Source: Selenomonas sp. AE3005
Lineage (GTDB): Bacteria > Bacillota > Negativicutes > Selenomonadales > Selenomonadaceae
NCBI RefSeq assembly: GCF_000686945.1
Contig: NZ_JMME01000013.1
Span: 62,001-126,000, forward strand
Direction: 5' to 3'
DNA length: 64,000 nucleotides
Below the pieces are notes generated by a model. That model was not told where the DNA came from. It saw nothing but the letters and a program-made list of their open reading frames with translations, and ran no database searches. Shown one piece after another: positions 50,800-59,466 of this stretch (position 1 is the stretch's first letter; each line of letters starts with the position of its first letter). The position numbers and the translations under genes were made by a program.

Positions 50800-50886
50800 T
50801 TGAGGGACAAGTTCATAGTTCATGTACTGATACCGCTATTGGTCGGAATTCTAGTTGAATTATTCAGCTACTATTTGAATCATTAA
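50800..50886 (+). CDS. Fst-like type I toxin D
   Basis: A 28-aa peptide MRDKFIVHVLIPLLVGILVE followed by LFSYYLNH, closely related to toxin B and with the Fst-like P-[LI]-x-V-G-[IL]-[LV]-x-E core. TTG start with AAAGGAGGTG upstream and extended -10 TGCTATAAT at 50762-50767. TCTTTGAG (50797-50804) and GTTCATAGTTCA (50811-50822) in the toxin start region recur at 50944-50951 and 50958-50969, beyond the terminator, as in par loci. Confidence 0.8.
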   Translation: MRDKFIVHVLIPLLVGILVELFSYYLNH

Positions 50887-50904
50887 GCTGGTAAATGACG
50901 TACA

Positions 50905-50977
50905 AAAATCCCCTGCGAGTACCAGTCGCAGGGGATTTTCTAGTCTTTGAGTTCAATGTTCATAGTTCACTCTAACT
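50905..50977 (-). ncRNA. Antisense antitoxin RNA D (RNA II-like)
   Basis: Minus-strand promoter TTGTAT (51007-51012)-N17-TATAAT (50984-50989), extended TGC. The ~73-nt RNA includes the complements of TCTTTGAG and GTTCATAGTTCA and ends at the shared hairpin AAAATCCCCTGCGA / TCGCAGGGGATTTT (50905-50939). Confidence 0.7.
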
Positions 50978-51016
50978 GCTTTCATTATAGCACAGCCATA
51001 TCGGAAATACAATACA

Positions 51017-51241
51017 TCACACCAAAGAGTGCTGCTCAAGTATACCATCATCAGTTTTCCTGATACTAATAGCCCCCACCGGGCAGTCACCAGCCGTCTG
51101 CCAGGCGTCCTCCTGCACGTAGGCAGGAATTTTTCCCACACTTTCCGCCAGCCCGTCCTTCCCCAGACAAAAGGCCTCCGGACAGGTACTCACGCACATA
51201 CCGCAGCCCACGCAAATTGCTTTGTCTACCTCTGCCTGCAT
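51017..51241 (-). CDS. 4Fe-4S ferredoxin
   Basis: A 74-aa single-cluster ferredoxin. Ligands are CVGCGMCVSTCP (C-x2-C-x2-C-x3-C) and a distant Cys in GDCPVGAI. Without a second set of ligands it should carry one 4Fe-4S cluster and serve as a low-potential electron carrier. ATG 51241 overlaps the preceding stop codon (TGATG), so it is coupled to the membrane-protein gene upstream. Confidence 0.88.
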   Translation of the reverse strand: MQAEVDKAICVGCGMCVSTCPEAFCLGKDGLAESVGKIPAYVQEDAWQTAGDCPVGAISIRKTDDGILEQHSLV

Positions 51242-51900
51242 CAAAGCCCCTCCTTGCGATAGCGCATATACAAATAGCCCTGTAAAAGCAAAAAGTCAGC
51301 ATACGCCCAACCGAGCCATATTTCCCATTTATTCTCCTGCGGCAGTGGTTCCCCCCAGCTTATACAAGTAAACCCCAGCATTAAAAGCAAAAAAAGGTCT
51401 ATAAACAGCCATGAGTGTTTGTCGAACTTTTTTACTCCCCGGTCATGTCCCAGCATTGCCGCCATAAAGCCATCGATTGTATCCTTGCCTGTGCGCAGCG
51501 CCCATTTATCGTGAAGATTCCAGCACTCCGACAACAAGGAAAGACAAAATGGCAGCACTACCAGTACAATGGCCAGCCCGCCTTGCAGCCAAAAACTATC
51601 CGGCAGCAGGGGCAGCATATCCATTACCCATAGCAAACCAACAAGCCCCACACCGAAAAATACAACCTGCAAAACTATCAGGGAAATCTTATACAGGTGC
51701 ATAACCACGGCCAGTGAATCAGGCCAGCGGATTTGTTCATGGCCCAAACCACAGTTCCGGTAACGAATCCAAACAGCCGTCCAGCCGATGACAAACAGGA
51801 TTTTCTGTAACTGCGGATTGCCTTCGCCATACCCGAAATATATTGTTACCACCGCCAGGGCAGCCAGGCCCGCAATATCCCTCTTTACCTTTGCCGACAA
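51241..51900 (-). CDS. Membrane protein of unknown function, 219 aa
   Basis: Six or so hydrophobic segments separated by short loops, for example SLIVLQVVFFGVGLVGLLWV and FIDLFLLLMLGFTCISW. TTG 51900 follows GGAGGT. Upstream of, and translationally coupled to, a ferredoxin gene, so a redox-linked membrane role is possible but unproven. No family recognised. Confidence 0.65.
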   Translation of the reverse strand: MSAKVKRDIAGLAALAVVTIYFGYGEGNPQLQKILFVIGWTAVWIRYRNCGLGHEQIRWPDSLAVVMHLYKISLIVLQVVFFGVGLVGLLWVMDMLPLLPDSFWLQGGLAIVLVVLPFCLSLLSECWNLHDKWALRTGKDTIDGFMAAMLGHDRGVKKFDKHSWLFIDLFLLLMLGFTCISWGEPLPQENKWEIWLGWAYADFLLLQGYLYMRYRKEGL

Positions 51901-51915
51901 TTTTTACCTCCGTCC

Positions 51916-52770
51916 TTAAATCCGCACCTCAAAGCGCTGCTCATCCTCCTGCTTTACCGGACGTTTTTTCACCACGGGCTTAGGCTTGGCTTTGGGCAGG
52001 TCAGCGCTGGCCGCACCGGCCACCACCTGTTCGCGGTATTGCCGGGCCGCCGTCGTGGGCACCGCCGTTTTCACCGGGATACGTCCGGCTTTTTCCAGCC
52101 GCTGCCGGGCCTCGTCACGAGCCTGACGCGCCTCGGCCCGGGCCCTATTCTTCTCGTCCGCCGCCATTTTCTTTAACACCTCGTCCGGTGTCAGGCCGCG
52201 CAGTTCGTCAAAAGTTTCCACCTTCACAGGCTTTGCCGCCCCGTCCAAATCGTCCCAGGACAAGCCGCGCCGGCCTTTACGGCGGCTCATAATCTTCTTG
52301 ATGCCGAACCACGACACCACAGCCATCAGCAGAATCACTGCGCCCCAGAAAACACCGCTATGGGCAGCAAAATCAGCCGGCAGGCTGCTATCCTGCGCCT
52401 GCGTTTCGGTCTTTGTCTGCGCCTGCGCAGCCTTATCGACATTTTCCTGTCCGGCCGGCGGCAGCTGTTCTGCCGGCACTATCACCGTCTGCCCGGCCTG
52501 CGAGGCACCGCCGCTGGCGTCCACCGCCTGACTTTTGGCCGGACGCTCCGGCTTTTCCGGCTTTTCCGGTCTGGTCGTCGTGGTTTTAGCCAAAGCGCCG
52601 TCACCCTGCGCCACGGCCTGCCGTGCCTGCGCCTCCTGCCGTTCGTCATTATTCTGCTTGATGTTCTGGGGCACATTCGAGTCCCGTACCGTGCCCCCCT
52701 CCTGCAGCGTCACTCCCGGTACGCTCGGCGGCGTGGGCGGTGTCGGTGCCACAGGTTTCTGTACCGCCAT
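51916..52770 (-). CDS. Single-pass membrane protein with disordered flanks
   Basis: A 284-aa protein. A Pro/Gln/Lys-rich N-terminal half contains EKPEKPERP-like repeats. One membrane segment follows (about 143-160, FWGAVILLMAVVSWFGIKKI), then a basic, helical C-terminal half (EKNRARAEARQARDEARQRL). No domain was recognised. Composition resembles surface or envelope-spanning tether proteins. ATG 52770 follows GGGAGGGG. Confidence 0.6.
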   Translation of the reverse strand: MAVQKPVAPTPPTPPSVPGVTLQEGGTVRDSNVPQNIKQNNDERQEAQARQAVAQGDGALAKTTTTRPEKPEKPERPAKSQAVDASGGASQAGQTVIVPAEQLPPAGQENVDKAAQAQTKTETQAQDSSLPADFAAHSGVFWGAVILLMAVVSWFGIKKIMSRRKGRRGLSWDDLDGAAKPVKVETFDELRGLTPDEVLKKMAADEKNRARAEARQARDEARQRLEKAGRIPVKTAVPTTAARQYREQVVAGAASADLPKAKPKPVVKKRPVKQEDEQRFEVRI

Positions 52771-52807
52771 ACTTGCCCCTCCCTTTCCGCAAAATAATCT
52801 CCCCTGC

Positions 52808-52871
52808 TGCCAAAACTTTCACCATCAGCAGAAATTCTCGTTGTCAGCCAAAACTCTCGCCGTCAGCAGGA
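52808..52871. repeat. Short degenerate tandem repeat
   Basis: Alternating units CAAAACTNTCNCCNTCAGCAG and AAATTCTCGTTGTCAGC repeat about twice in the gap between two hypothetical genes. It may be slippage-derived. Confidence 0.4.
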
Positions 52872-53087
52872 ACTTTCGCCCAGCACCGGGTGCCTCGTCT
52901 GTCTTAATGACCGCACCCGGATAAGCCGCAAAGCCTCCTCCATGTCCACGTCCCGGCGCTGTCCGGCATTTTCATAAACACACACGGGATTATCCACCCC
53001 GATTTCACTGCCCGGCATATACACATACTCCCGGGTATTGTTATCCCCAAAAATAACCCCGGCCTGCAACTCCGCAATCGTCAGCAA
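52863..53087 (-). CDS. Small hypothetical protein, 74 aa
   Basis: A 74-aa soluble protein (MLTIAELQAGVIFGDNNTRE...) with TTG start at 53087 and AAGGAG ten bases upstream. No family was recognised. Same strand as, and 92 bp upstream of, the single-pass membrane protein gene. Confidence 0.5.
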   Translation of the reverse strand: MLTIAELQAGVIFGDNNTREYVYMPGSEIGVDNPVCVYENAGQRRDVDMEEALRLIRVRSLRQTRHPVLGESSC

Positions 53088-53124
53088 CTGTCCTACGCTC
53101 CTTTTAATTTCACGTTGTCTATAT

Positions 53125-53165
53125 TATAACCCCGTTGTCCCGGTTTTACCACAGGCAAAACTCCC
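53125..53165 (-). repeat. IS605-like end fragment W5
   Basis: A ~40-bp piece of the W family with hairpin GTTTTGCC / GGTAAAAC and the ending ACAACGGGGTTATAAT on the minus strand. Only the right-hand part is present. Confidence 0.45.
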
Positions 53166-53250
53166 CCGGCCAGCCTGATAATCAATTTAATCAGTTATTG
53201 CATATAATGAACAGAATGATTATAATATTGATTAGAAAGAGGTGATGTAC

Positions 53251-54549
53251 ATGTTCCCCAAAGAAAATGAACATACCGAATACAAACGCGAACTCACTGA
53301 CAACATAAAGAAAGAAGTCCTTGCCTTTGCCAATACCAATGGCGGTTCTATCTATATCGGCATTGCAGACGATGGCACAGTCGTTGGTGTCAGCGACTCA
53401 GACCAGACCATGCTGCGCCTGGCCAGTATGCTGCGTGATTCTATTCACCCGGACATTATGATGTTCACAGATATGCGTGTTGAACAGATTGAACAGCATG
53501 ACGTTATTCACCTGACCATCGCCAGCGGCACCAACAAGCCCTATTACCTTATCAGTAAAGGCCTTAAATCCTCCGGCGTGTATGTACGTCAGGGCAGTGC
53601 CTCCGTCCCGGCCTCACCGGAACAGATTCGCCAGCTGATAAAAACCGCTGACGGTGACGTAATGGAAGATAATATTTCGCTCATTCAGGAACTCACCTTC
53701 CAAAAAACTACCGCCATTTTCGCGGCCAAAGGCTTGCAATTAGCCGGCGAACAAAAATTTTCCCTCGGCCTGCAGCGTCATGATGGTGTGTATACCAATC
53801 TGGGGCTGCTGCTTTCCGACCAATGCCCTTTTACCATCAAAACCGCCGTCTTTAGTGGCACCAATCAGAAAAATTTTCAGGACCGCCGCGAATTTTCCGG
53901 CCCCCTGTTCAGCCAGTTGGAGGACTGCTATGCTTACCTGCAGCTCAACAATCCGACCACGGCCGAATTTTCCGGGCTATATCGCAATGACTTCAAAGCC
54001 TACCCTGATGACGCCCTGCGTGAGGCACTTTTAAACTGTATTATTCATCGTGATTATGCCTTCAGCAGCAGTATCCTGATTAGTATTTATGACAACCGCA
54101 TGGAATTCACCTCTATCGGCGGTCTTATGCCCGGTCTGGAAAAAGCCGACATCATGCTGGGTATCAGCCTCTGCCGCAATCCCAAACTGGCTAATATCTT
54201 TTACCGGCTCGAGCTCATCGAGGCCTACGGCACAGGCCTGCCCAAAATAAAAAACGCCTACTCTCTGAACGCTGACCAGCCGGAATTTCTCACGGCACCC
54301 CACGTGTTTAAAGTCATTCTCCCCAGGCTGGAAAAAGGGCCGCTCTATGTAAAAGACACTCCCATATCCCCGGAAGAACAAACCTTAAAATTTATCCAAG
54401 CGCAAAAAACTGTCACGCGCAAAGACGTCGAGGAACTGCTCTGTACCAGCACCTCCACCGCCACCCGTGTACTGCTGACCTTGATAAACCAGGGCCATAT
54501 CCACCGCACCGGGCGTGGCAAGCAGACAAAATACATATTTAACGGCTGA
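53251..54549 (+). CDS. AlbA_2 (Schlafen-type) ATP-binding transcriptional regulator
   Basis: About 432 aa. The N-terminal AlbA_2 domain begins ENEHTEYKRELTDNIKKEVL and has ANTNGGSIYIGIADDG (about 28-43). The central HATPase_c_4-type region has ALREALLNCIIHRDYAFSSS, RMEFTSIGGLMPG and RNPKLANIFYRLELIEAYGT. A C-terminal winged helix (about 370-430) ends it. Such proteins are widespread regulators or defence-associated factors of uncertain function. ATG 53251 has AAAGAGG eight bases upstream. Confidence 0.8.
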   Translation: MFPKENEHTEYKRELTDNIKKEVLAFANTNGGSIYIGIADDGTVVGVSDSDQTMLRLASMLRDSIHPDIMMFTDMRVEQIEQHDVIHLTIASGTNKPYYLISKGLKSSGVYVRQGSASVPASPEQIRQLIKTADGDVMEDNISLIQELTFQKTTAIFAAKGLQLAGEQKFSLGLQRHDGVYTNLGLLLSDQCPFTIKTAVFSGTNQKNFQDRREFSGPLFSQLEDCYAYLQLNNPTTAEFSGLYRNDFKAYPDDALREALLNCIIHRDYAFSSSILISIYDNRMEFTSIGGLMPGLEKADIMLGISLCRNPKLANIFYRLELIEAYGTGLPKIKNAYSLNADQPEFLTAPHVFKVILPRLEKGPLYVKDTPISPEEQTLKFIQAQKTVTRKDVEELLCTSTSTATRVLLTLINQGHIHRTGRGKQTKYIFNG

Positions 54550-54730
54550 CAGGCCTTTCAGCACAGCGGCCAAACGACATTGCACGCAGCTGGCGGCCAG
54601 TCGTAAGTGCAGATTCTGCCTTTGCACAGCAGAATCATATTTCCCCACAATAAAAGCAGCTAGAAAAGTCAGCTGCTGCCATAGCAGGTTTTGACTTTTT
54701 TAGCTGCAATATCGGCAAAAATATGCAGTT

Positions 54731-54869
54731 TATAACGCCGTTGTTCCAGTTTTGCCGCAGGCAAAACTTCCTCTTGGCGTTTCAACGAGGCGGGAGATAT
54801 ATGCTCACCGCCTGTTAGTAAATTAGGAACTCGCCACCTATAGAGGTGGGAGACATCTTCTTACGAGTT
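54731..54869 (-). repeat. IS605-like end / omega-RNA-like element W3
   Basis: On the minus strand: hairpin CCCACCTCTATAGGTGG, AACAGGCGGTGAGCATATAT, CTCCCGCCTCGTTGAAACGC, hairpin AGTTTTGCC / GGCAAAACT, then GGAACAACGGCGTTATAA. It fills the gap between the AlbA_2 gene and DAHP synthase. The remaining gap (54550-54730) holds no supported gene. Confidence 0.6.
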
Positions 54870-54870
54870 A

Positions 54871-55902
54871 TTAAATATCCATTGACGTGATATTCTCCGC
54901 TTTCATGAAGGCGGAGATTTTTTTTACGCCGTCCATAACTTCGGCATAGTTTTCCGGCGTCAGGGACTGGGGGCCGTCGGAGAGGGCCTTGGCCGGGTTG
55001 GGGTGAACTTCCATCATCAGGCCGTCCGCACCGGCAGCGATGGCGGCAAAAGCCATGGGCTTAACCATGCGCCATTTGCCCGTTCCATGGCTCGGGTCCA
55101 CAATAATCGGCAGGTGGGACAGATGTTTGACCGCGGCCACAGCGCTCAAATCGAGCGTATTGCGCGTGTAGGTTTCATAAGTGCGGATACCGCGCTCACA
55201 CAGCACCACATTGGGATTGCCGGCATTCATAATGTACTCGGCCGCATTGAGCCATTCATCAATGGTTGCTGCCAGACCGCGCTTTAACAGTACCGGCTTG
55301 CCGCATTTGCCGACTTCTTTGAGCAGGCCAAAGTTCTGCATATTACGGGCACCAATCTGGAGCATATCCGCATACTCCACCACCCGGTCAATGGCCTCAA
55401 CCGTCGTGACCTCCGTAACCACGCGCAGGCCTGTACGCTCACGGGCCTCGGCCAGGAATTTAAGACCTTCCACTTCGAGCCCCTGGAAAGCATACGGGGA
55501 CGTACGCGGTTTGTACGCACCGCCGCGCAGGAACTGAGCACCGGCCTTTTTCACGATATCAGCAGCCTCAAACAGCTGTTCCTTGGATTCCACGGCACAG
55601 GGCCCGGCCATGACCACCGGCGTGCCGTCACCGATTTTTATACCAGCCACGTCGATAACGCTGTTTGCCGGGTGGAACTCACGGCTGGCCAGCTTGTAGC
55701 TCTTGGAAATCTCCACGCTCTTTTCCACACCGGGCAGGGCGTCAATCGGCATGGACGCCAGTTTGGTCTTATCGCCGATAACGCCGACGATTTTCTGCTG
55801 GCTGCCCTCCATCACCTTGGCCTGCAGGCCGGCACTTTCGATAGCACTAATGACACCGTTAATATCTTCCGCCGTTGCGTCCAGATTCATAATAATAACC
55901 AT
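54871..55902 (-). CDS. aroF: 3-deoxy-7-phosphoheptulonate synthase (DAHP synthase)
   Basis: A 343-aa DAHP synthase, the first shikimate-pathway enzyme, joining phosphoenolpyruvate and erythrose 4-phosphate. It is the type I-beta form: an N-terminal ferredoxin-like domain (about 1-70) and a catalytic barrel with [37 protein letters not shown] and [12 protein letters not shown]. Start ATG 55902 follows GGGGGA. It is 29 bp downstream of pheA in one operon, coupling pathway entry with phenylalanine synthesis. Confidence 0.94.
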   Translation of the reverse strand: MVIIMNLDATAEDINGVISAIESAGLQAKVMEGSQQKIVGVIGDKTKLASMPIDALPGVEKSVEISKSYKLASREFHPANSVIDVAGIKIGDGTPVVMAGPCAVESKEQLFEAADIVKKAGAQFLRGGAYKPRTSPYAFQGLEVEGLKFLAEARERTGLRVVTEVTTVEAIDRVVEYADMLQIGARNMQNFGLLKEVGKCGKPVLLKRGLAATIDEWLNAAEYIMNAGNPNVVLCERGIRTYETYTRNTLDLSAVAAVKHLSHLPIIVDPSHGTGKWRMVKPMAFAAIAAGADGLMMEVHPNPAKALSDGPQSLTPENYAEVMDGVKKISAFMKAENITSMDI

Positions 55903-55931
55903 AAGTATATATCCCCCTATATAAATTCTGT

Positions 55932-56768
55932 TTATCTAACCGTCAACACCGGGAACGTCCCGAGATTTCTGAGCCAGATACTTTTTTCCTGCACGGCCTG
56001 CAGCGACTCCGCCAGCTGTGGCGAATCCACGTACTCCAGGTCAAAGAAGAAAATATACGCGCCGAGTTCTGTCCTGGCCGGCCGTGACTCAATCCGCGTC
56101 ATGTTAATACCGCGCTGGGCAAATTCTTTCAAGACGTCATAGAGCGCACCGGCCTTGGCACCATCTATCTGGCAAATGACCAACACTTTTTCCTGCGGTA
56201 AATATCGCATATTCCCCCGTCCCACATGGAAAAAGCGCGTGCAGTTGGCGGCGCTGTCCTGTATCTCCGCCGCTACCGGCACCAGCCCCAAAAGCTCCCC
56301 GGCCCTGGCCGTCGCAATGGCCGCACTGCCTGAATCCACCGGAGCCTCGGCCACGATTTCCGCCGCCCGGGCCGTACTGGACACCTTGATTAGTTCCGCC
56401 TGGGGATAATGACGCTGCAAAAAATTCCGGCACTGGGAAATGGGCTGGGCATGGGAGTAAATCCGCTTAATCTCCCCCTGCCGCCGCGCCAGCAGCTGAT
56501 TATGAACCGGCCAGATAAGCTCGCGCCAGACTGTCAGGCCATCACATCTGGCCAGCGTGTCCAAAGTGATGTTGATAGCCCCCTCCAGGGAATTTTCCAC
56601 CGGCACCAGCGCCGAATCCACCTCCCCGGCCTCCACGGCCTGCAGGCAGTCATATATGTCACTGTAAAGCACCAGCCGGTAGTCCTCACCGCTCTGCCGC
56701 GTAAGATACACCGCCGCCGCCTCACTATGCGTCCCCGCCGGGCCCAAAACCCCCATTGTCTTTGCCAT
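55932..56768 (-). CDS. pheA: Prephenate dehydratase
   Basis: A 278-aa monofunctional prephenate dehydratase making phenylpyruvate. Catalytic domain: GVLGPAGTHSEAAAVYLTRQ at the start, ALVPVENSLEGAINITLD (about 60-77), and NCTRFFHVG. The C-terminal ACT domain includes GALYDVLKEFAQRGINMTRI followed by ESRPAR, the phenylalanine-binding ESRP motif. ATG 56768 is preferred to the GTG three codons earlier. A palindrome overlaps its promoter. Confidence 0.94.
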   Translation of the reverse strand: MAKTMGVLGPAGTHSEAAAVYLTRQSGEDYRLVLYSDIYDCLQAVEAGEVDSALVPVENSLEGAINITLDTLARCDGLTVWRELIWPVHNQLLARRQGEIKRIYSHAQPISQCRNFLQRHYPQAELIKVSSTARAAEIVAEAPVDSGSAAIATARAGELLGLVPVAAEIQDSAANCTRFFHVGRGNMRYLPQEKVLVICQIDGAKAGALYDVLKEFAQRGINMTRIESRPARTELGAYIFFFDLEYVDSPQLAESLQAVQEKSIWLRNLGTFPVLTVR

Positions 56769-56791
56769 GCGCTCCACCTGTCCTTCTCAAA

Positions 56792-56821
56792 TTGTTATCA
56801 TCATAGCATAATTGATAACAA
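56792..56821. promoter_or_regulatory. Operator-like palindrome upstream of pheA
   Basis: TTGTTATCA and TGATAACAA, 9-bp perfect arms separated by 12 bp, 24 bp upstream of the pheA start and overlapping the likely promoter. It may bind an aromatic-amino-acid repressor. Confidence 0.5.
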
Positions 56822-56921
56822 TTAACAAGTATTTTTATGTAAAAGTTACATATTGTTTTTTTGACGCGTACATCAATACTATATTTTACTATTCCATCAA
56901 GATAAGAGGCACTTGCCAAAT

Positions 56922-57498
56922 GCATTTTGACGGTCAGTGCCTGCTCTATTTTATTTGTTACAGCTCAGTCGGGTGGAGGTGGTAATACTTTTCGCTGTTG
57001 CACTGAATGGCCCACCAGCAAAAATATGTACTTTTCTAGTAACATGCGCCGGCAAGCAGTCGGCGCGATTGTTCAGCTCAGTTTCCAGGAACTGCTGTTG
57101 GTGGGCCAGTCCTCACTGCCTTCGGACGGTCATTCCACTGCGAAAAGCATCACCACATCCGCCCTAAGCAACGTCCGTGTGAAAGGATTCTTTCGCAGTG
57201 ACAGGGAACAAGTACATCGATGTTCTTGTTACGGGAGAACGGGTTCGTGGCAATTGTACAGGCCGTTTGTGGGGGCGAACGGGGGAGTGATTTTTATGCG
57301 GGGAGCGACTGCCGGAGCGCAGCGTAGGCCGGCACACTGTAGTACATATCTAAGCAGCTACGCTGCAAGGAGCGCCGTTGGCCTGCCCGGCGCAGGTAAC
57401 TGGACAGCACTGATTTCCGAGGTGTGTCGTTCAGCGGAGGCAGAAAAATTACTCCCCCGTGAACCCAGTGTACGTATGAACGGAATACTTTTTAGAAC
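56922..57498. repeat. ~570-bp palindromic repeat element, copy 2 of 3
   Basis: Same structure as copies at 12683 and 59467, about 85% similar by eye. It fills most of the gap between pheA and the exonuclease gene. The start is marked by TTTGACGGTCAGTGC, shared with copy 3. Confidence 0.85.
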
Positions 57499-57529
57499 TC
57501 ATTGCCAGACCGACTGCAATTTCCACACA

Positions 57530-57557
57530 AAAATCCGTTGACTAAGCAACGGATTTT
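57530..57557 (-). terminator. Terminator of the exonuclease gene
   Basis: AAAATCCGTTG / CAACGGATTTT stem just after the stop codon. Confidence 0.75.
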
Positions 57558-57569
57558 CTATCAATATAT

Positions 57570-58235
57570 TTATTCTTCCAAATCAGCCCGCAGTTTCAAC
57601 AAATCAGGACACAAATCCCCAATAGAGCTCGACAAATCCTCCTGCGGTTCCAAAATATCCAGCACCGGCTGCATTGTCTGCCGGAACTTAGCATCGTCCT
57701 GCATCAGCACGAGAATAGCACTCGTATTGATAGCGTCCGCCAGGGCCGTGTGCTGCGTACCCTCAAATTTATGGTCCATAGCCCCCAAGGCATGTTTCAG
57801 GGCCAGACTGTTATGAAGTCCCAGCCGGTCATCGAACTCCTGCTGCAAATCCACCCAGCGGCTGTCCAGCCATTCCACATCGAACTCCGGCAGCTTGAAA
57901 CGGCATTCCTTTTTCAGCTGCTTGATATCAGACATGCTCCAGGAATATATCTTTGTTTCTTCCTCACCAATCCAGTCCACAAACTTTTGAAAGGCCGCGG
58001 CATAATGCTCCTGCCCGTCCACCATGCTCTGGGTTATGCTGGTCAGGTTCGTTATGTGTTTCTTAATCTTGCCGTACTCCGGCTCCACATAGCACTGGAA
58101 CTCCGCCTCCTGCTGAAAACTCTCGTCCAGCCGTACGGCACCAAACTCAATGACTTCCTCGTTCAGACGCCGCCGCACATCGCGAAACTCCCTGTCCACC
58201 GGATTCATTTCCAAATCTATTACCACGTACTTCAT
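57570..58235 (-). CDS. DEDDh 3'-5' exonuclease (RNase T/DnaQ fold)
   Basis: A 221-aa exonuclease. Exo I is VVIDLEMNP (D6, E8), Exo II involves YSWSMSDIKQLKKE near 98-111, and Exo III is HTALADAINTS (H and D about 5 residues apart, DEDDh type). LNSLALKHALG-like helices fit KapD/ExoX-type single-domain enzymes. Target, DNA or RNA, is unknown. Transcribed together with or just after mobAB. Confidence 0.85.
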   Translation of the reverse strand: MKYVVIDLEMNPVDREFRDVRRRLNEEVIEFGAVRLDESFQQEAEFQCYVEPEYGKIKKHITNLTSITQSMVDGQEHYAAAFQKFVDWIGEEETKIYSWSMSDIKQLKKECRFKLPEFDVEWLDSRWVDLQQEFDDRLGLHNSLALKHALGAMDHKFEGTQHTALADAINTSAILVLMQDDAKFRQTMQPVLDILEPQEDLSSSIGDLCPDLLKLRADLEE

Positions 58236-58279
58236 CGGCCTATCCCTGCGCTTTCTACATAATCATATATAATATTATT

Positions 58280-59383
58280 CTACTGAAAAGCTGTTTTTCC
58301 TTCAAGCGCGCAAAGGAATAAGACAAGTTCCGCCGCCTTTTCCACAGCCGCGAGGGGATAACAGGCAACGTCCGGCACCTGCAGCGGCTCACTGGCAAAA
58401 AGTGCGGCCGTGGCTGCGTCAACAGACGGCTCGCCCAGACCGCGCCACAAGGAGATTTTAGGACTAACCCCCCGGCTGCGGCTTTCGATAAAGACCATAT
58501 CCACATTTTCCAAACGCGCTGCAATTTCCACGAGGCCGGGCCGCACAGCCGTCCGCTGCTCGATAAAATACCCGTCCGGTGAAACGAGTGCTACGCCCTG
58601 CGCCCCGGCCGCCTTAAAACGATAACTGTCCTTGCCTGCCTCATCGAGTTCATAACCGTGACTGTCACTTTTCACCACCCCGGCGCGCACGCCCTTCGCC
58701 TGCAGCAGGGGAATCAGACGCTCGATAAAAGTGGTCTTGCCCGTCCCCGACACCGGCGCCGTCACCGTCACCACGGGCACCGGCCGCCCCGCATTGGCCC
58801 AGCGCCCCTGCAGCAGCCGCCAATCCGCCGCCGTATTGAGATTGAAAAAAGCCGCCGCAGCCGGCAGCGTCACCCACCGGCAGGGCACCTGCGCCAGCAC
58901 AGCGCCCACCTTGTACAGTCCGCTGTTTAACGCCGCCTCCACCTGCGGCAGAATAGCGCGCCTGTATAATCCGGCCAAAGGCTGCCGCCGTCCTCCCACC
59001 ACAGGAATGACCGCCAGTTCCGCACCTGCCTGCTCCCAAAGGGGCGCGGTGGCCGCAAAATCCCACAGGGGCATATCCGCAGCCACCACCAAAGCATACT
59101 CTGCCGTCATGGCCCTGAGCCCCGAACGCAGCCCTGCCAGCGGCCCCCTGCCGCCAACTTCGTCCGGCAGAAACCTTACCCCATACTTTACCGCCAAAGC
59201 CGCACAAGCCTCCACGTCCCGGCCGCCGCACAGGAAAACCTCCCGAAAATCCCGCGCCGCCGCCTTTTGCAGCAGCCTTTCCAACAAGCTGGTTCCGTCA
59301 TATTCCAAAAACAGCTTATCCTGCCCCAGCCGCGAACTCTGCCCCCCGGCCATTATCAGCAAGGCACTATCCGCAAAATCCAT
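58280..59383 (-). CDS. MobA-MobB fusion protein for molybdenum cofactor maturation
   Basis: A 367-aa fusion. Residues 1-195 are MobA-like nucleotidyltransferase (LIMAGGQSSRLGQDKLFLEY, then GGRGPLAGLRSGL and VVAADMPLWD), which makes molybdopterin guanine dinucleotide. Residues about 205-367 are MobB-like P-loop GTPase (VTAPVSGTGKTTFIERLIPL, then VVKSDSHGYELDEAGKDSYR). The fusion suggests coupled cofactor modification and handling. ATG 59383 follows GGAAGGAGG. No other moa/moe gene is in the window. Confidence 0.88.
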   Translation of the reverse strand: MDFADSALLIMAGGQSSRLGQDKLFLEYDGTSLLERLLQKAAARDFREVFLCGGRDVEACAALAVKYGVRFLPDEVGGRGPLAGLRSGLRAMTAEYALVVAADMPLWDFAATAPLWEQAGAELAVIPVVGGRRQPLAGLYRRAILPQVEAALNSGLYKVGAVLAQVPCRWVTLPAAAAFFNLNTAADWRLLQGRWANAGRPVPVVTVTAPVSGTGKTTFIERLIPLLQAKGVRAGVVKSDSHGYELDEAGKDSYRFKAAGAQGVALVSPDGYFIEQRTAVRPGLVEIAARLENVDMVFIESRSRGVSPKISLWRGLGEPSVDAATAALFASEPLQVPDVACYPLAAVEKAAELVLFLCALEGKTAFQ

Positions 59384-59466
59384 GCCCCCACCTCCTTCCG
59401 ATATTATACCCTACACCTCCAAAACTTGTATACCTTACCCCGGCAACACACTGACAACTTGCAAAT

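Noticed and set aside
56927-57541. 204-codon ORF inside repeat copy 2
   Set aside because: The corresponding frames in copies 1 and 3 are not conserved, and the sequence is dominated by palindromes.
58255-58524. Short ORF overlapping the end of mobAB
   Set aside because: Other-frame shadow of the MobB coding region without its own ribosome site.
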